A stretch of 64,000 nucleotides of DNA from Lactiplantibacillus plantarum EGD-AQ4 (GCF_000463075.2 NZ_AVAQ01000034.1:62001-126000); one strand, 5' to 3'. Positions 38,019-47,133 are shown, counted from the first letter of the stretch. Program-made: numbers and translations. The notes: a model not told the origin generated them from the sequence alone.

Positions 38019-38981
38019 ATGGACGATATGAACCATCGCCGCCTGCTCATTGGGATTGCCCATGATTACTACTTATCGAAAATCAACATTGCTGAAATTT
38101 CTAAAAAATATCAAGTCAGTCGTTACTTGATTTCCAAATACTTGGACGAAGCAATGGCGACCGGTTTAGTAAAAATCAGCATCAACACCCCGATCGAGCG
38201 CAATGGCGAACTAGAAACCAAATTCAAAAAACAATTTCCGATTGATCACATTTACATCATTAAAGATGCCGATACGACCAGTGATGACGAACGCCACGTC
38301 ATTCAATTCGCTGCAGAGGAGATTCAACATCAAATCTTGCAAAGCCAGATCATCGGCGTGGCATGGGGTGGCACCGTCCTCAGCGTCATCGACAACTTTC
38401 AGATTAGCACCCGCGACGACTTGCTGTTTACGCAATTCATGGGTGACAACCTGAAAACCAACGCTGCCAATGGGTCGACCCCACTGGTCCAAAAAGCGGC
38501 GGCAAAATTCAGTGCCAAGTACGTGACGATTCCGGCACCACTCTACCTGTTTAATGACCGGGCACACCAGGCACTGGCTCAGGAACCCGCCATTACCCCG
38601 GCCATCAGTAATTTTGACCGGATGGACATGTTGTTTGCGGGTATCGGGACCCTGGCGTCGATCGACTCGATTCCAGTGTGGAAAGCTAATCGACAAGCCA
38701 TCTTAGGTGGCGCGGATCCTGAAGCCGTCGCCGGTATGCTTTACGGTCGACCTTACGATATCAACGGCCGGATTTTGAACACCGACCACGACAAGTTATT
38801 CGGCGCCAAGATGACCGCCATTTTAAAGGTGCCCCGGCGCTTTGGGGTCATCAAAAGCAAGTTTAAGAGCAAAGCCTTGTTAGGTGCACTGCGGGGACAT
38901 CTGCTCACAGACATCATCATTGACGAAGCGGTGGCCAACCGCGTTTTACAAGAAGACCAAGCCACCCCACTTCAGCCGTAA
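38019..38981 (+). CDS. SorC/DeoR-type transcriptional regulator, CitI-like
   Basis: 320-aa regulator: N-terminal HTH (YYLSKINIAEISKKYQVSRY, about residues 15-40) and C-terminal sugar-binding (SorC) domain with IIGVAWGGTV, DMLFAGIGTL and GRPYDINGRIL. It is divergent from the citM-like gene and citCDEF, matching CitI of Leuconostoc and Weissella, a citrate-responsive activator. The start at 38019 is preferred (GAGG upstream); an ATG at 37986 overlaps the TATAAT box and has no site. Ends in a strong shared terminator. Confidence 0.85.
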   Translation: MDDMNHRRLLIGIAHDYYLSKINIAEISKKYQVSRYLISKYLDEAMATGLVKISINTPIERNGELETKFKKQFPIDHIYIIKDADTTSDDERHVIQFAAEEIQHQILQSQIIGVAWGGTVLSVIDNFQISTRDDLLFTQFMGDNLKTNAANGSTPLVQKAAAKFSAKYVTIPAPLYLFNDRAHQALAQEPAITPAISNFDRMDMLFAGIGTLASIDSIPVWKANRQAILGGADPEAVAGMLYGRPYDINGRILNTDHDKLFGAKMTAILKVPRRFGVIKSKFKSKALLGALRGHLLTDIIIDEAVANRVLQEDQATPLQP

Positions 38982-38993
38982 TCACATCTTATT

Positions 38994-39044
38994 AAAACAG
39001 GTACCAACGCTGACCGGTTCACGGCAGCCTGGTACCTGTTTTTT
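38994..39044. terminator. Bidirectional terminator, citI-like gene / DASS carrier
   Basis: AAAACAGGTACCA pairs with TGGTACCTGTTTT and runs into T6; both convergent genes end here. Confidence 0.92.
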
Positions 39045-39056
39045 CATTCGTTCAGC

Positions 39057-40475
39057 CTACCAAATGCCAATCACTTTCATCCAGAGCGCACCAATGCCAC
39101 CCCAAACGACTAAGTAGAAGAGGCCGAGTACGAAGTTCAACTGCCACCACTTACCCTGCGTCACATAACCCGAACCGAAGAGCACACTGGCTGGACCGTT
39201 GGCGTAATGTGTCGTTGAGGCAAAGATTGACCCGGTAAAGCCGAGCATCAACGCTGAGAAGGCCGCGGGCGCACCGGCAGAAACGGCTACCCCGAGCAAC
39301 GCGCCGTACATGGCGGACACGTGGGCGGTCCCACTGGCAAACAAATAATGACTGTAGAAGTAGAACAGCACTAACGCTGCCAAGACAATGCCCCAGCTGA
39401 AGCCTTTCAGTGCACCACCAATGGCACCTGATAACCACGGAATAAACCCGAGTTTGTTCAACTCATTGGCCATAAAGATCAAAATTGAGAACCACACCAA
39501 CGTGTTCCAAGCACCAGTTTCGTGCAGGACATCGTCAACGGACAATACCCCAGCAACTAACAGTAATGAAACGGCCATGAAGGCAACTAATGAGGCTTCC
39601 AAACCGATAAAGCTTGATAACATCCACAAAACTAAAGCTAATAAGAAGACGCCGCCCATGATTTTTTCTGGTAAGCTCATCTTGCCCATTTTGCTTAACT
39701 CATTGTCAGCCCATTCCTTGGCATTGGGCGTATCTTTGATTTCTGGTGGATACATTTTATAAATTAAATATGGCACAACCAACAAACAAATAATGCCGGG
39801 AACGATCCCTGCTAGGAACCACTGCATCCATGATAAAGTAATGTGAAGACTCTTAGCTAAGGTAACAGCCACCAAGTTTGGCGCCATCGCTGTCATAAAC
39901 ATCGTACTGGTAATCAAATCGCCGTGAAATTCGGCGAATACCAGAAATGACCCAATTTTACTCTGAGTGCCATCTTTCGGATCAGACCCAAACGTTTCAG
40001 CTAGAGATTGAATAATTGGATAGACGATCCCACCGGCACGCGCCGTGTTACTTGGCGTGGCGGGTGCAGTGACCAAATCGACCCCAATCAGGGCGTAAGC
40101 CAATCCAAGGGTTCGTTTACCAAACAGCCGCACAAACACTAGTGCGACTCGCCGACCTAAACCGGTGTTGATGAAGCCCCGGGACATGAAGTAGGCCATG
40201 GCGATCATCCAAACGGTACTACTTCCAAACCCTGCGACCGCCGTATCCATGGGCACCACGCCCAGCAACACGGTCAGCGTCAAACCAATGATGGCGACAC
40301 CGGCAATTGGCAACGGCCGGGTAATACAGCCAATAATCGTGGCCACGAAAATGGCTAAAATGTGCCAGGCGTTCATCGAAACGTCCGCTGGCTTGATGGG
40401 ACTGCTAAACCAGATAATCAGGCCGACAATCAGCGGCGCTAGAAAATCCCGGTATTTGACTTTGTTGAGTGTCAT
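39057..40475 (-). CDS. DASS-family anion transporter (di/tricarboxylate carrier)
   Basis: 472-aa membrane carrier of the divalent anion:Na+ symporter / CitT family, about 12 helices, with LVTAPATPSNTARAGGIVYP (the SNT motif) and the C-terminal TTHYANGPASVLFGSGY. It follows the LDH-fold gene by 29 nt on the same strand. The location beside cit genes suggests citrate, malate, fumarate or succinate exchange. A close paralogue is at 54485-55906. The substrate is not decided by sequence. Confidence 0.88.
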   Translation of the reverse strand: MTLNKVKYRDFLAPLIVGLIIWFSSPIKPADVSMNAWHILAIFVATIIGCITRPLPIAGVAIIGLTLTVLLGVVPMDTAVAGFGSSTVWMIAMAYFMSRGFINTGLGRRVALVFVRLFGKRTLGLAYALIGVDLVTAPATPSNTARAGGIVYPIIQSLAETFGSDPKDGTQSKIGSFLVFAEFHGDLITSTMFMTAMAPNLVAVTLAKSLHITLSWMQWFLAGIVPGIICLLVVPYLIYKMYPPEIKDTPNAKEWADNELSKMGKMSLPEKIMGGVFLLALVLWMLSSFIGLEASLVAFMAVSLLLVAGVLSVDDVLHETGAWNTLVWFSILIFMANELNKLGFIPWLSGAIGGALKGFSWGIVLAALVLFYFYSHYLFASGTAHVSAMYGALLGVAVSAGAPAAFSALMLGFTGSIFASTTHYANGPASVLFGSGYVTQGKWWQLNFVLGLFYLVVWGGIGALWMKVIGIW

Positions 40476-40504
40476 CTCAATTCCTCCTACCCACTAATTC
40501 ATTC

Positions 40505-41434
40505 TTATGATGCGACGTTCATCATATCAAGCATCTTGCTGGCAAAATGCTGCATCCGGCCGCGTTCGTCATCGGACAAGTCGGCTTCAATCACACGTTC
40601 AACCCCATTGTGATTAATGATGGCTGGTGATCCCAGATACAAATCATGAATGCCGTATTCCCCAGCTAATGGCGCTGAGATAATCAATTCGGTATTTTCG
40701 TCGTTCAAAATTGCTCGGCAAATTTGCATCAAACTAATGGCCACGCCATAGAAGGTCGCACCCTTTTGTTCAATAATCTTGCCACCCTTACCACGAACAG
40801 CTTGTTCGATGTCAGCCTTAAACTGGTCATCGACGGTCGTGACAGTGTTCAGTGGTTGATAAGCAATTTCGATTTCATCGAAGTTGACGATGGACGTGTC
40901 GCCATGTTCACCTAAGACGGCGGCATCGACGGCATCCGTCGTGACGTTCAACTTCTGGGCCAAAGCGACTCGGAGTCGGGCCGTATCAAGCGACGTTCCC
41001 GTTCCGATTACCCGGTTACGTGGGAAGCCAGACAACCGTTGCGTCATGGAAGTCAAAATATCGACCGGATTGCTTGAAATGACGAAGCAACCGTTAAAAC
41101 CGCTAGCCACAACTGGTTTGACAATCGATTCCAAGATTTTGGTATTCCGATTGACCAAATCAAGCCGACTCTCACCAGGCTTGCGGGGCACCCCAGCCGT
41201 AATCACCACGATGTCGGCATCATGGGCATCCGCGTATTCACCCGTATGAACATTGGTTGCATTCGTGAACGCGGCAACGTCTTCTAGATCCTTAACGTCA
41301 CCCTCAGCATGTTGCTTGACCAAATCAACGATCACTAATTCATCGAGCGCACAATTTTGGACCAACGAAAATGCAAATGAGGAACCGACTGAGCCATCAC
41401 CGACGATGACAATTTTGCGTTGCTTCTTATCCAT
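40505..41434 (-). CDS. LDH-fold 2-hydroxyacid dehydrogenase with malate-type specificity residue (annotated ldhL2-like)
   Basis: NAD-dependent dehydrogenase, 309 aa, with VGDGSVGSSFAF, ISSNPVDILT, and catalytic His177 in LGEHGD. Overall it is an L-lactate dehydrogenase type protein. However, the specificity-loop residue that is Gln in lactate dehydrogenases (AGxPQKPGE) is Arg here (AGVPRKPGES, Arg84), the residue that selects oxaloacetate in malate dehydrogenases. With a dicarboxylate carrier in the same operon and fumC, fumarate reductase and citrate lyase nearby, reduction of oxaloacetate to malate is the likely role (inference). The start is the second of two Mets, set by AAGG 8 nt upstream. 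Confidence 0.85.
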   Translation of the reverse strand: MDKKQRKIVIVGDGSVGSSFAFSLVQNCALDELVIVDLVKQHAEGDVKDLEDVAAFTNATNVHTGEYADAHDADIVVITAGVPRKPGESRLDLVNRNTKILESIVKPVVASGFNGCFVISSNPVDILTSMTQRLSGFPRNRVIGTGTSLDTARLRVALAQKLNVTTDAVDAAVLGEHGDTSIVNFDEIEIAYQPLNTVTTVDDQFKADIEQAVRGKGGKIIEQKGATFYGVAISLMQICRAILNDENTELIISAPLAGEYGIHDLYLGSPAIINHNGVERVIEADLSDDERGRMQHFASKMLDMMNVAS

Positions 41435-41440
41435 ATCCAT

Positions 41441-41816
41441 ATCCTTCTTCCATTGAGCTTCTTGTTGTGAGATATCTGAAACACTTAGTTACTTAACTCA
41501 CAAGTATTATAACGCAACCGCTCACATTTTTGTTAATTTTTTAAAAATAAATTATTTTTTGAAAAATTTAAACAAAATTATGGCTATAAACGTGATTGTA
41601 CCGGGGTTCAAAATATTTTAGTTTGTGAACCATTTCTAAAGTGTTGGCTTTGTGAAAATATGTTCGTAAGCGATTACATTCCGAACGTTTTGTGTGAGCG
41701 CCACCTGCTTTCCATCATGCCTGGTCCGGTCAGCAGTTTGATGAGATTTATACCAGCTAAATTCAGACCAGCGTGGTATATTAGAGGTACGGCTCAACGA
41801 AGAAAGGAACACAATT
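41441..41816. promoter_or_regulatory. Upstream region of the ldh/DASS operon
   Basis: About 375 nt. On the minus strand a TATAAT box lies at about 41506-41511. Further upstream is a strongly AT-rich tract with TTAATTTTTTAAAA (41533-41546), identical to a 14-mer in the cit control region. A TATATT box (about 41777) may serve the plus-strand small gene. No ORF with a ribosome site is seen. Confidence 0.5.
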
Positions 41817-42128
41817 TTGGATAACGAAACACTAAAAACATACCTGGCTGATAACTCCCAGGTCATCACTATTTTTATGGACAAGGCGACCGATTTTCTC
41901 AATCGCCAAAATGCCGACCGGGCACCCGCTCGACAATATAATGACGCTGAAATTGCTCGGCAAGCTGATAAAATGTTGGACGAGGTGATTGCTAACATTC
42001 ATGACAAGATCGTCCCCCACACCCGCGAACAAACACCGGCCGCCTGGGAACAATTCTTGAGTGAAAATGACGTGCTCGACGACTTAGAACTGTCAATGAC
42101 GGAATTGTCATTTGAATCGGAAGACTAA
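41817..42128 (+). CDS. Small hypothetical acidic protein
   Basis: 103-aa protein, not recognised. Starts at TTG with AGAAAGGAA upstream. Predicted mostly helical, cytoplasmic and acidic (C-terminal SMTELSFESED); two Cys-free helical segments and no membrane segment or signal peptide. Has its own terminator, so it is a single-gene unit. Expression is plausible because ribosome site, start and terminator fit together. Confidence 0.65.
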   Translation: MDNETLKTYLADNSQVITIFMDKATDFLNRQNADRAPARQYNDAEIARQADKMLDEVIANIHDKIVPHTREQTPAAWEQFLSENDVLDDLELSMTELSFESED

Positions 42129-42172
42129 GCTATCGCCGCTATTTTGATTGAGCGTTGATCTCGATGCTAGTC

Positions 42173-42221
42173 AAAAAGGACCGCGAATTCTCATTTAGTT
42201 GAGAACTCGCGATCCTTTTTT
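42173..42221. terminator. Bidirectional terminator, small protein / LPQTNE surface protein
   Basis: AAAAAGGACCGCGAATTCTCA pairs, with small bulges, with TGAGAACTCGCGATCCTTTTTT. Confidence 0.9.
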
Positions 42222-42242
42222 GGAAGGCGTTAAGAACTTTTG

Positions 42243-45200
42243 TTAATTGTTGTGGCGCCGACGTTTAGTGAAGCCTAATGCGCCGACCAATCCAATTAGA
42301 CCAGCCATGAGTGCGGCCCACTTGAACGGTGCTTCATTCGTTTGTGGCAATTTTGCTTGGGATTGACCTACGCTCGCAACAGTGCTTGCTGCTGCAGGTT
42401 GGATGTTAGCCTTCGCACTTGTTTCGGCTACTTTGACTGCCGGTTGCTCTGACGTGGCGCTTACACGTTTCGATTGACTGGGTTGCGTCGCTGGACGTAC
42501 TTGATTGGACCCAGCATTGTCGTTCTCCCCATTTGAGTCAGCATCACCACTCAAATCTGGCTTATCAATAACATCAGCCTCACCATCATCAGTGACCGGT
42601 TGCTTATCAGGAATAGTCGTGTCGACATTATCATCGGGATTGGTCGTATCCCCACCATTACCGGGGTCAGTACTAGGATCATCTTCGCCTGGGTCAGTAA
42701 TGTCATCACCTTCACCAGGATCGGTTACATCGCCACCATCACCCGGGTCAGTTGTACTGCCACCGCCGTTATCAGGGTCAGTCGTGCTGCCACCATCGCC
42801 TGGGTCAGTTGTACTACCGCCGTTATCAGGGTCAGTTGTGCTGCCACCATCGTCCGGGTCGGTCGTGCCACCGCCGTCACCTGGGTTAGTCGTGCTGCCA
42901 CCATCGTCCGGGTCGGTCGTGCCACCGCCGTCACCTGGGTTAGTCGTATCGTCAACAACGGTGATGAGGGCTGTTTTGGTTAACACGTTGCCAACCGCAT
43001 CCGTATACGTGTAAGTCACCGGATATACCCCGGCAACACTCGTATCTACTGATTTAGTCACCGTTAGCTGATCAATGCCAACCGCTTGGCCATTTTGATC
43101 AATGGACTGAACCAGATTGTCGCCAGCTTGCCAAACACTACCGACTTTAACTTGACTATCCTTCACCTGCAGCGCCGCTTTCGAAGCAATCACGTTAACG
43201 GTGGCTGTTCCGGTAATTAAGTTTCCGGCAGCATCGACGTAACTCAACTGCAAGTCATACTGACCTGGAACTTGCGGATTTGGGGTCAAATCAGCCGTCA
43301 CCTCAGACCCGTTGGCCTCAGAAAGCGGTTGGCCATCACTCCCGAAGCTCTTGGACCAGTCGACACTATCGCTTAACGTCCAGTCGGTTGATGGACCAGC
43401 AATGATCGTGACATCTTGGCCAACCAACTGAGCCTGTGATTGAGTAGTCGTGACAATTGTCCTGACCTGTTGCGTACGTCCAAGGTCGTCCACGTATGCC
43501 AAGATAACCGTTTGTGGCTGACCAATGAATTCGGGACTCAAGTCAGGTGAGCTGATGATGCTAATCGTTGCTTGATCGACCTCAACAGGATTGCCCAAAC
43601 TATCCGTCACGCCGGCAACACTCATCCCGTAGTGCCACTGCGCGTTTGGTCCAGCTACCAACTGAACAGACGTCGTCTTCAGTTCTGCTAAATCAACCGT
43701 AACCATTGCTACTGCGGTTACTTTATTGCCTACCGCATCCGTATAGGTCAATGTAATCGCTTGTGGTCCCGCCTGCGTTTTATCGATCGGTGTCATGGCA
43801 ACGTTGGTAAAATCAGTCACGACCTGACCAGTCGCATCGGTTACTTGCTGAACCAAATCCGCTACTGACAGCTTGGCGACTTCTTGCGGCCAAACCGTTT
43901 GTGGCGCTTTGGCCGTCATGCTGGCCTGACTTGCCACCACTGTGACGACTGTTGTGGCCGTCAATTCGTTGCCTTGATCATCAGTGTACGTGAACGTCAC
44001 ATTCTGAACACCCGCAGTGGTTAAGTCTGGCAGGGGCGTCACGTTCTTAATGGACAAATTGCTCCAAGCACTAGACTCAATTGCGTTGCCATCATAGTCC
44101 GTCACGCTGGCAATATGATCAAGATAATTCCAGTTCGCAGTGGGGCCCATCACAACTTCGCTCGGTTTAAACGTCAGCTGGGCTTTAGAACTCGTCACTG
44201 GCTGGTAAACGAGTGCGCCGGCAGCGATGCTAAAATAGTCGATCGGATTGCCCGCAGCATCCGTATAATAGCGCTTCCAAATTCCGTCGGCATAATAAAA
44301 GGTCCCATAAATCAAGTAGCCATTATTGACCTTCGGATTAACCAACGTATATTTCCAAACTTCATGAGTGGTGCCGTCTGCGTCAGTGACGGTCGCCAGG
44401 TGAGCATCGGCCTGCACGAGTTTGCCATTGGTAGTCCCGTCATCTTGATAATACCGGGTCGTATAATTCAATGATTCACCTTGAAGCCCCGTCAGCTCTG
44501 AGGTAACCTCGACAGTGTCGCCGGGTCGATAGGAGACCTTATTCTGAAGATAAATATTCTCGAACAACCCAGTCACTTGACCACTCTTAGTTGGCACCAA
44601 TGACTTCAAAGCACTAAAATCACTGATTCGATTACCCGAAAATCCAATCATTTGCGATGCCTTGCCGCTGTTTTCAATGGCAGCTTTAACAAACGGCACC
44701 AAGATATTAAACTGGCGGTTCGTCATCCCGTACGGATTGGATTGATATTTGTTTGGTGAAGAGAATTCCAGATTATGGATCTGACTCGGATCCAAGCCAG
44801 CAAGCAGCTGCAATTGCGCATCGGTCACGGCGCCCCAATAAAAGGTGTACAAATTGAGGTCATATAATTGAACGCTTTGTAGTGGTGAAAAGTCAAATTG
44901 CGGTATTTCCCGATAATTCGCCGCAATTTGTACCGTCACGCTCGTCGTCGTGCCAGCTGGTAAGTTAGCTAATAGCTGCAATCCCTGTAAACTGGTTACT
45001 GGTTGATAATCGCCAGTACCATCACTATTCCACTTAATTGCCTGAACTTTGAGATCTGCGTTTTTGTATGCTTTGATGGAATTGATTGTCAATTTGTCTT
45101 GAGCCGTTAATCCAAGACCGTTACGAACAGCGGTCAATAAATTGGCATCGACAAATTGAGAACTAACATCCTCATCATTGACGTCGGTCGCAGTAGCTGC

Positions 45201-45971
45201 GATGGTTGGCGTCGTGGTTTCTGATTGTTTGACAGTCGATGTGGCATTGCTATCCGTGGTGGTCGAATTGTCGGCTGATACTGTTGACCTACCTGTCTCC
45301 TCAGCGCTATTATTCGCTGTTGTTTTCGTGGCTAGATTAGTGCTCGTATCTGAGATTGTTTCCGCAGTCTGTTTCGTGTTCGATGTCGTTCCCGCGGCTT
45401 GCTCGGTGTTGGTATCTGAAGTTTTTTCAGCGGTTTGAACAGCGTTCGTGTTCTGCGCCTTGCCCACTGTTTGTTCAGTGTCAGTGTTCGATGTCGTTCC
45501 TGCGGTTTGATCAGTATTCGAGTTAGACGTTGCAGCCGTCGTTTTATCAGTGTTCGAGTTAGACGTTGTCTGCGTTGCACTAGTCTGCTGATTTGATTGT
45601 TCAGCTGTTGCCGCCGTTGACTGAGTTTTCGCAGCCACTGCTTCAGCATTTTGAGTTGTATTAGCTTTCTGCCCGGTATTTTCAGCAGTCGTAGTGACTT
45701 GCGTGACCGACTGATTTTCGGTTGCATCTGTCGCGGCTGATTTCGTCGTCACTGCCGCATTATTTGCTGAACCTTTCAAAGCCACGGTGTTACCAGTGCT
45801 TGTTGATGTGGCAGACACGCTAGTTTGAGCCGCCGTCACAGCATCATTCGTATCTGCGTGTCCAATCATCGGACTTACCCCAGCACCAAAAACCATGATC
45901 CCCGCTACAACCCAAAAGCGTCCACTTTTGTACATCTTATAATACCGTTTTTGTTCCTGTAATCGTTGCAT
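42243..45971 (-). CDS. LPQTNE-anchored multidomain surface adhesin-like protein
   Basis: 1242 aa. KxYKxGKxW signal peptide (RYYKMYKSGRFWVVAG, cleavage near GHADT), then a ~200-residue Thr/Asn/Gln-rich stalk built of near-repeats around SNTDTEQTAG. A folded N-domain (about 260-430) with leucine-rich-repeat-like text (LGLTAQDKLTINSI, LQLLAGLDPSQIHNLEF) follows, then four or so Ig-like domains each ending VTFTYTDxxGN. Next is a Gly/Asp/Thr/Pro repeat (8-residue unit such as GGSTTDPD) and the sorting signal LPQTNE (1208-1213) with a helix and KRRRHNN tail. Likely sortase-anchored adhesin; ligand unknown. The ATG follows GGGGGGT. Confidence 0.88.
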   Translation of the reverse strand: MQRLQEQKRYYKMYKSGRFWVVAGIMVFGAGVSPMIGHADTNDAVTAAQTSVSATSTSTGNTVALKGSANNAAVTTKSAATDATENQSVTQVTTTAENTGQKANTTQNAEAVAAKTQSTAATAEQSNQQTSATQTTSNSNTDKTTAATSNSNTDQTAGTTSNTDTEQTVGKAQNTNAVQTAEKTSDTNTEQAAGTTSNTKQTAETISDTSTNLATKTTANNSAEETGRSTVSADNSTTTDSNATSTVKQSETTTPTIAATATDVNDEDVSSQFVDANLLTAVRNGLGLTAQDKLTINSIKAYKNADLKVQAIKWNSDGTGDYQPVTSLQGLQLLANLPAGTTTSVTVQIAANYREIPQFDFSPLQSVQLYDLNLYTFYWGAVTDAQLQLLAGLDPSQIHNLEFSSPNKYQSNPYGMTNRQFNILVPFVKAAIENSGKASQMIGFSGNRISDFSALKSLVPTKSGQVTGLFENIYLQNKVSYRPGDTVEVTSELTGLQGESLNYTTRYYQDDGTTNGKLVQADAHLATVTDADGTTHEVWKYTLVNPKVNNGYLIYGTFYYADGIWKRYYTDAAGNPIDYFSIAAGALVYQPVTSSKAQLTFKPSEVVMGPTANWNYLDHIASVTDYDGNAIESSAWSNLSIKNVTPLPDLTTAGVQNVTFTYTDDQGNELTATTVVTVVASQASMTAKAPQTVWPQEVAKLSVADLVQQVTDATGQVVTDFTNVAMTPIDKTQAGPQAITLTYTDAVGNKVTAVAMVTVDLAELKTTSVQLVAGPNAQWHYGMSVAGVTDSLGNPVEVDQATISIISSPDLSPEFIGQPQTVILAYVDDLGRTQQVRTIVTTTQSQAQLVGQDVTIIAGPSTDWTLSDSVDWSKSFGSDGQPLSEANGSEVTADLTPNPQVPGQYDLQLSYVDAAGNLITGTATVNVIASKAALQVKDSQVKVGSVWQAGDNLVQSIDQNGQAVGIDQLTVTKSVDTSVAGVYPVTYTYTDAVGNVLTKTALITVVDDTTNPGDGGGTTDPDDGGSTTNPGDGGGTTDPDDGGSTTDPDNGGSTTDPGDGGSTTDPDNGGGSTTDPGDGGDVTDPGEGDDITDPGEDDPSTDPGNGGDTTNPDDNVDTTIPDKQPVTDDGEADVIDKPDLSGDADSNGENDNAGSNQVRPATQPSQSKRVSATSEQPAVKVAETSAKANIQPAAASTVASVGQSQAKLPQTNEAPFKWAALMAGLIGLVGALGFTKRRRHNN
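42600..42955. repeat. 24-bp minisatellite encoding Gly/Asp/Thr/Pro wall-spanning repeat
   Basis: Repeats of about 24 bp; on the coding strand each unit specifies forms of GGxTTDPD. The last ~100 bp (about 42841-42947) includes two almost identical 57-bp copies (CCACCATCGTCCGGGTCGG...). Length change by slippage is expected. Confidence 0.8.
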
Positions 45972-46544
45972 TCTTGCACTACCCCCCGAGTAATTATCAA
46001 ATCCGAAGCAACCAACAACTGTTCGTCAAGCTCCTAAACCCCTCCTCAATAGGAAAACGCTGACAGGCAATTATCATGACATTTGATTACAATATTAATA
46101 AAGCAGAAACATTGTTATCGTATTTAACTATCTATGTACTACTATTACAGATTTTATATATTTAAGCAAGGATAACTGTATGCTTCTATAAATAAAATTA
46201 AAGCGCTGTCACAGTTTGCATTTCAAATATTGGACACTTCCAACTTAATACTACCTGATTTCAATGGCGCTGACTGCTGTGATGCGCGCGTTTAGCATCC
46301 GTAATTCGATATCAATAAATTGATAAACATTCGGGAATCAATATTGAAATAGCGGTTTGTTAACCTTCTTCATTAATCAGTGACGCTACTGCAAAGATGG
46401 GACAAGTAATTAGCCGCTAAGCTATTTTCTGGGATCGCATCATCCTGATATTTTTGGGGGCACGCTGCTTAATATTAGTCACACATCAGGTCACGTGAGT
46501 CGTGGCTTGGACCATGCCAATCGGATCAACTTCTAAAAACGAGG
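45972..46544. other. Gene-free region upstream of the LPQTNE protein
   Basis: About 570 AT-rich bases with no coding signal. Contains a cre-like site TTAAAGCGCTGTCA (46198-46211, 13/14 to consensus) about 230 nt before the surface-protein ATG. No confident promoter pair was found, and the part near the HTH gene shows nothing further. Confidence 0.45.
46198..46211. promoter_or_regulatory. cre-like site upstream of the LPQTNE surface protein
   Basis: TTAAAGCGCTGTCA differs from TGWAANCGNTNWCA only at position 2. The distance from the gene leaves its effect open. Confidence 0.4.
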
Positions 46545-46604
46545 CTAAAAAAGGCCTAGCAGAGCAGACAAGCCTTAAACTTCGACTTATCTTCCCTGCT
46601 AGGC
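46545..46604 (-). terminator. Terminator of the HTH gene
   Basis: On the minus strand GCCTAGCAG pairs with CTGCTAGGC, followed by CTTTTTTT; loop about 35 nt. Confidence 0.75.
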
Positions 46605-46617
46605 GTCTATATTCAAG

Positions 46618-46929
46618 CTAATCACCAATTAATAGCTCAATAACACTCGGGTCTTTTTGAATAACTTCTAACAACCGACAAGCGGTCCGGCTAGGGCGTG
46701 AACGACCAGTTTCCCATGCTTTGACCGTGCGTGGCGAGACCGCCAAGACTTCGGCTAGCAACAGTTGGCTCAAGTCAACCGCCTTGCGAATGGCCTTAAT
46801 CTCTTGGGCTGAATACTGTGGGGCCGGTTGACTACTAATCTCATGGATTGAGACATGTGAATAATCACCATCTAGGGCGGCCATCATCTGATCAACACTG
46901 TGTTCTAAATGCGATTGCTTTTCCGTCAT
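46618..46929 (-). CDS. XRE-type HTH protein, antitoxin-like, orphan
   Basis: 103 aa. The C-terminal two thirds is a HigA/MqsA-type HTH domain: YSAQEIKAIRKAVDLSQLLLAEVLAVSPRTVKAWETGRSRPSRTACRLLEVI, as in antitoxins of RelE/HigB toxins. The N-terminal 40 residues are polar. No toxin ORF is seen on either side: the gap to mtsA (about 200 nt) and the 3' side have no small ORF with a ribosome site. It has its own terminator. It may regulate other genes or be a relic of a toxin-antitoxin pair. AAGGGG precedes the ATG. Confidence 0.75.
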   Translation of the reverse strand: MTEKQSHLEHSVDQMMAALDGDYSHVSIHEISSQPAPQYSAQEIKAIRKAVDLSQLLLAEVLAVSPRTVKAWETGRSRPSRTACRLLEVIQKDPSVIELLIGD

Positions 46930-47024
46930 AACAAGAACCCCTTCCGTTGTAACTGTTGAACGAATTTTAGTTTAACCTGTTCAGCTTGAGCTATTGACAC
47001 TTGATCATACTTCCCGTAAATCCC

Positions 47025-47089
47025 AAAAATACCCCTATCCAAGGTAGACAAGCGTTAATTGTTAGCCTATCACCCTCGGTAGGAGTATT
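47025..47089 (-). terminator. Probable terminator of mtsCBA
   Basis: On the minus strand AATACTCCTACC pairs (one mismatch, one bulge) with GGATAGGGGTATT, followed by TTTTT; large loop. Confidence 0.5.
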
Positions 47090-47133
47090 CCTTTAATGAT
47101 TAATTAATTGCACTGAGCTCACTACGGTTGTAC

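Noticed and set aside
42505-43014. 169-codon plus-strand ORF rich in Pro/Gly/Ser opposite the LPQTNE protein
   Set aside because: Reverse reading of the Gly/Asp/Thr/Pro minisatellite; no ribosome site.
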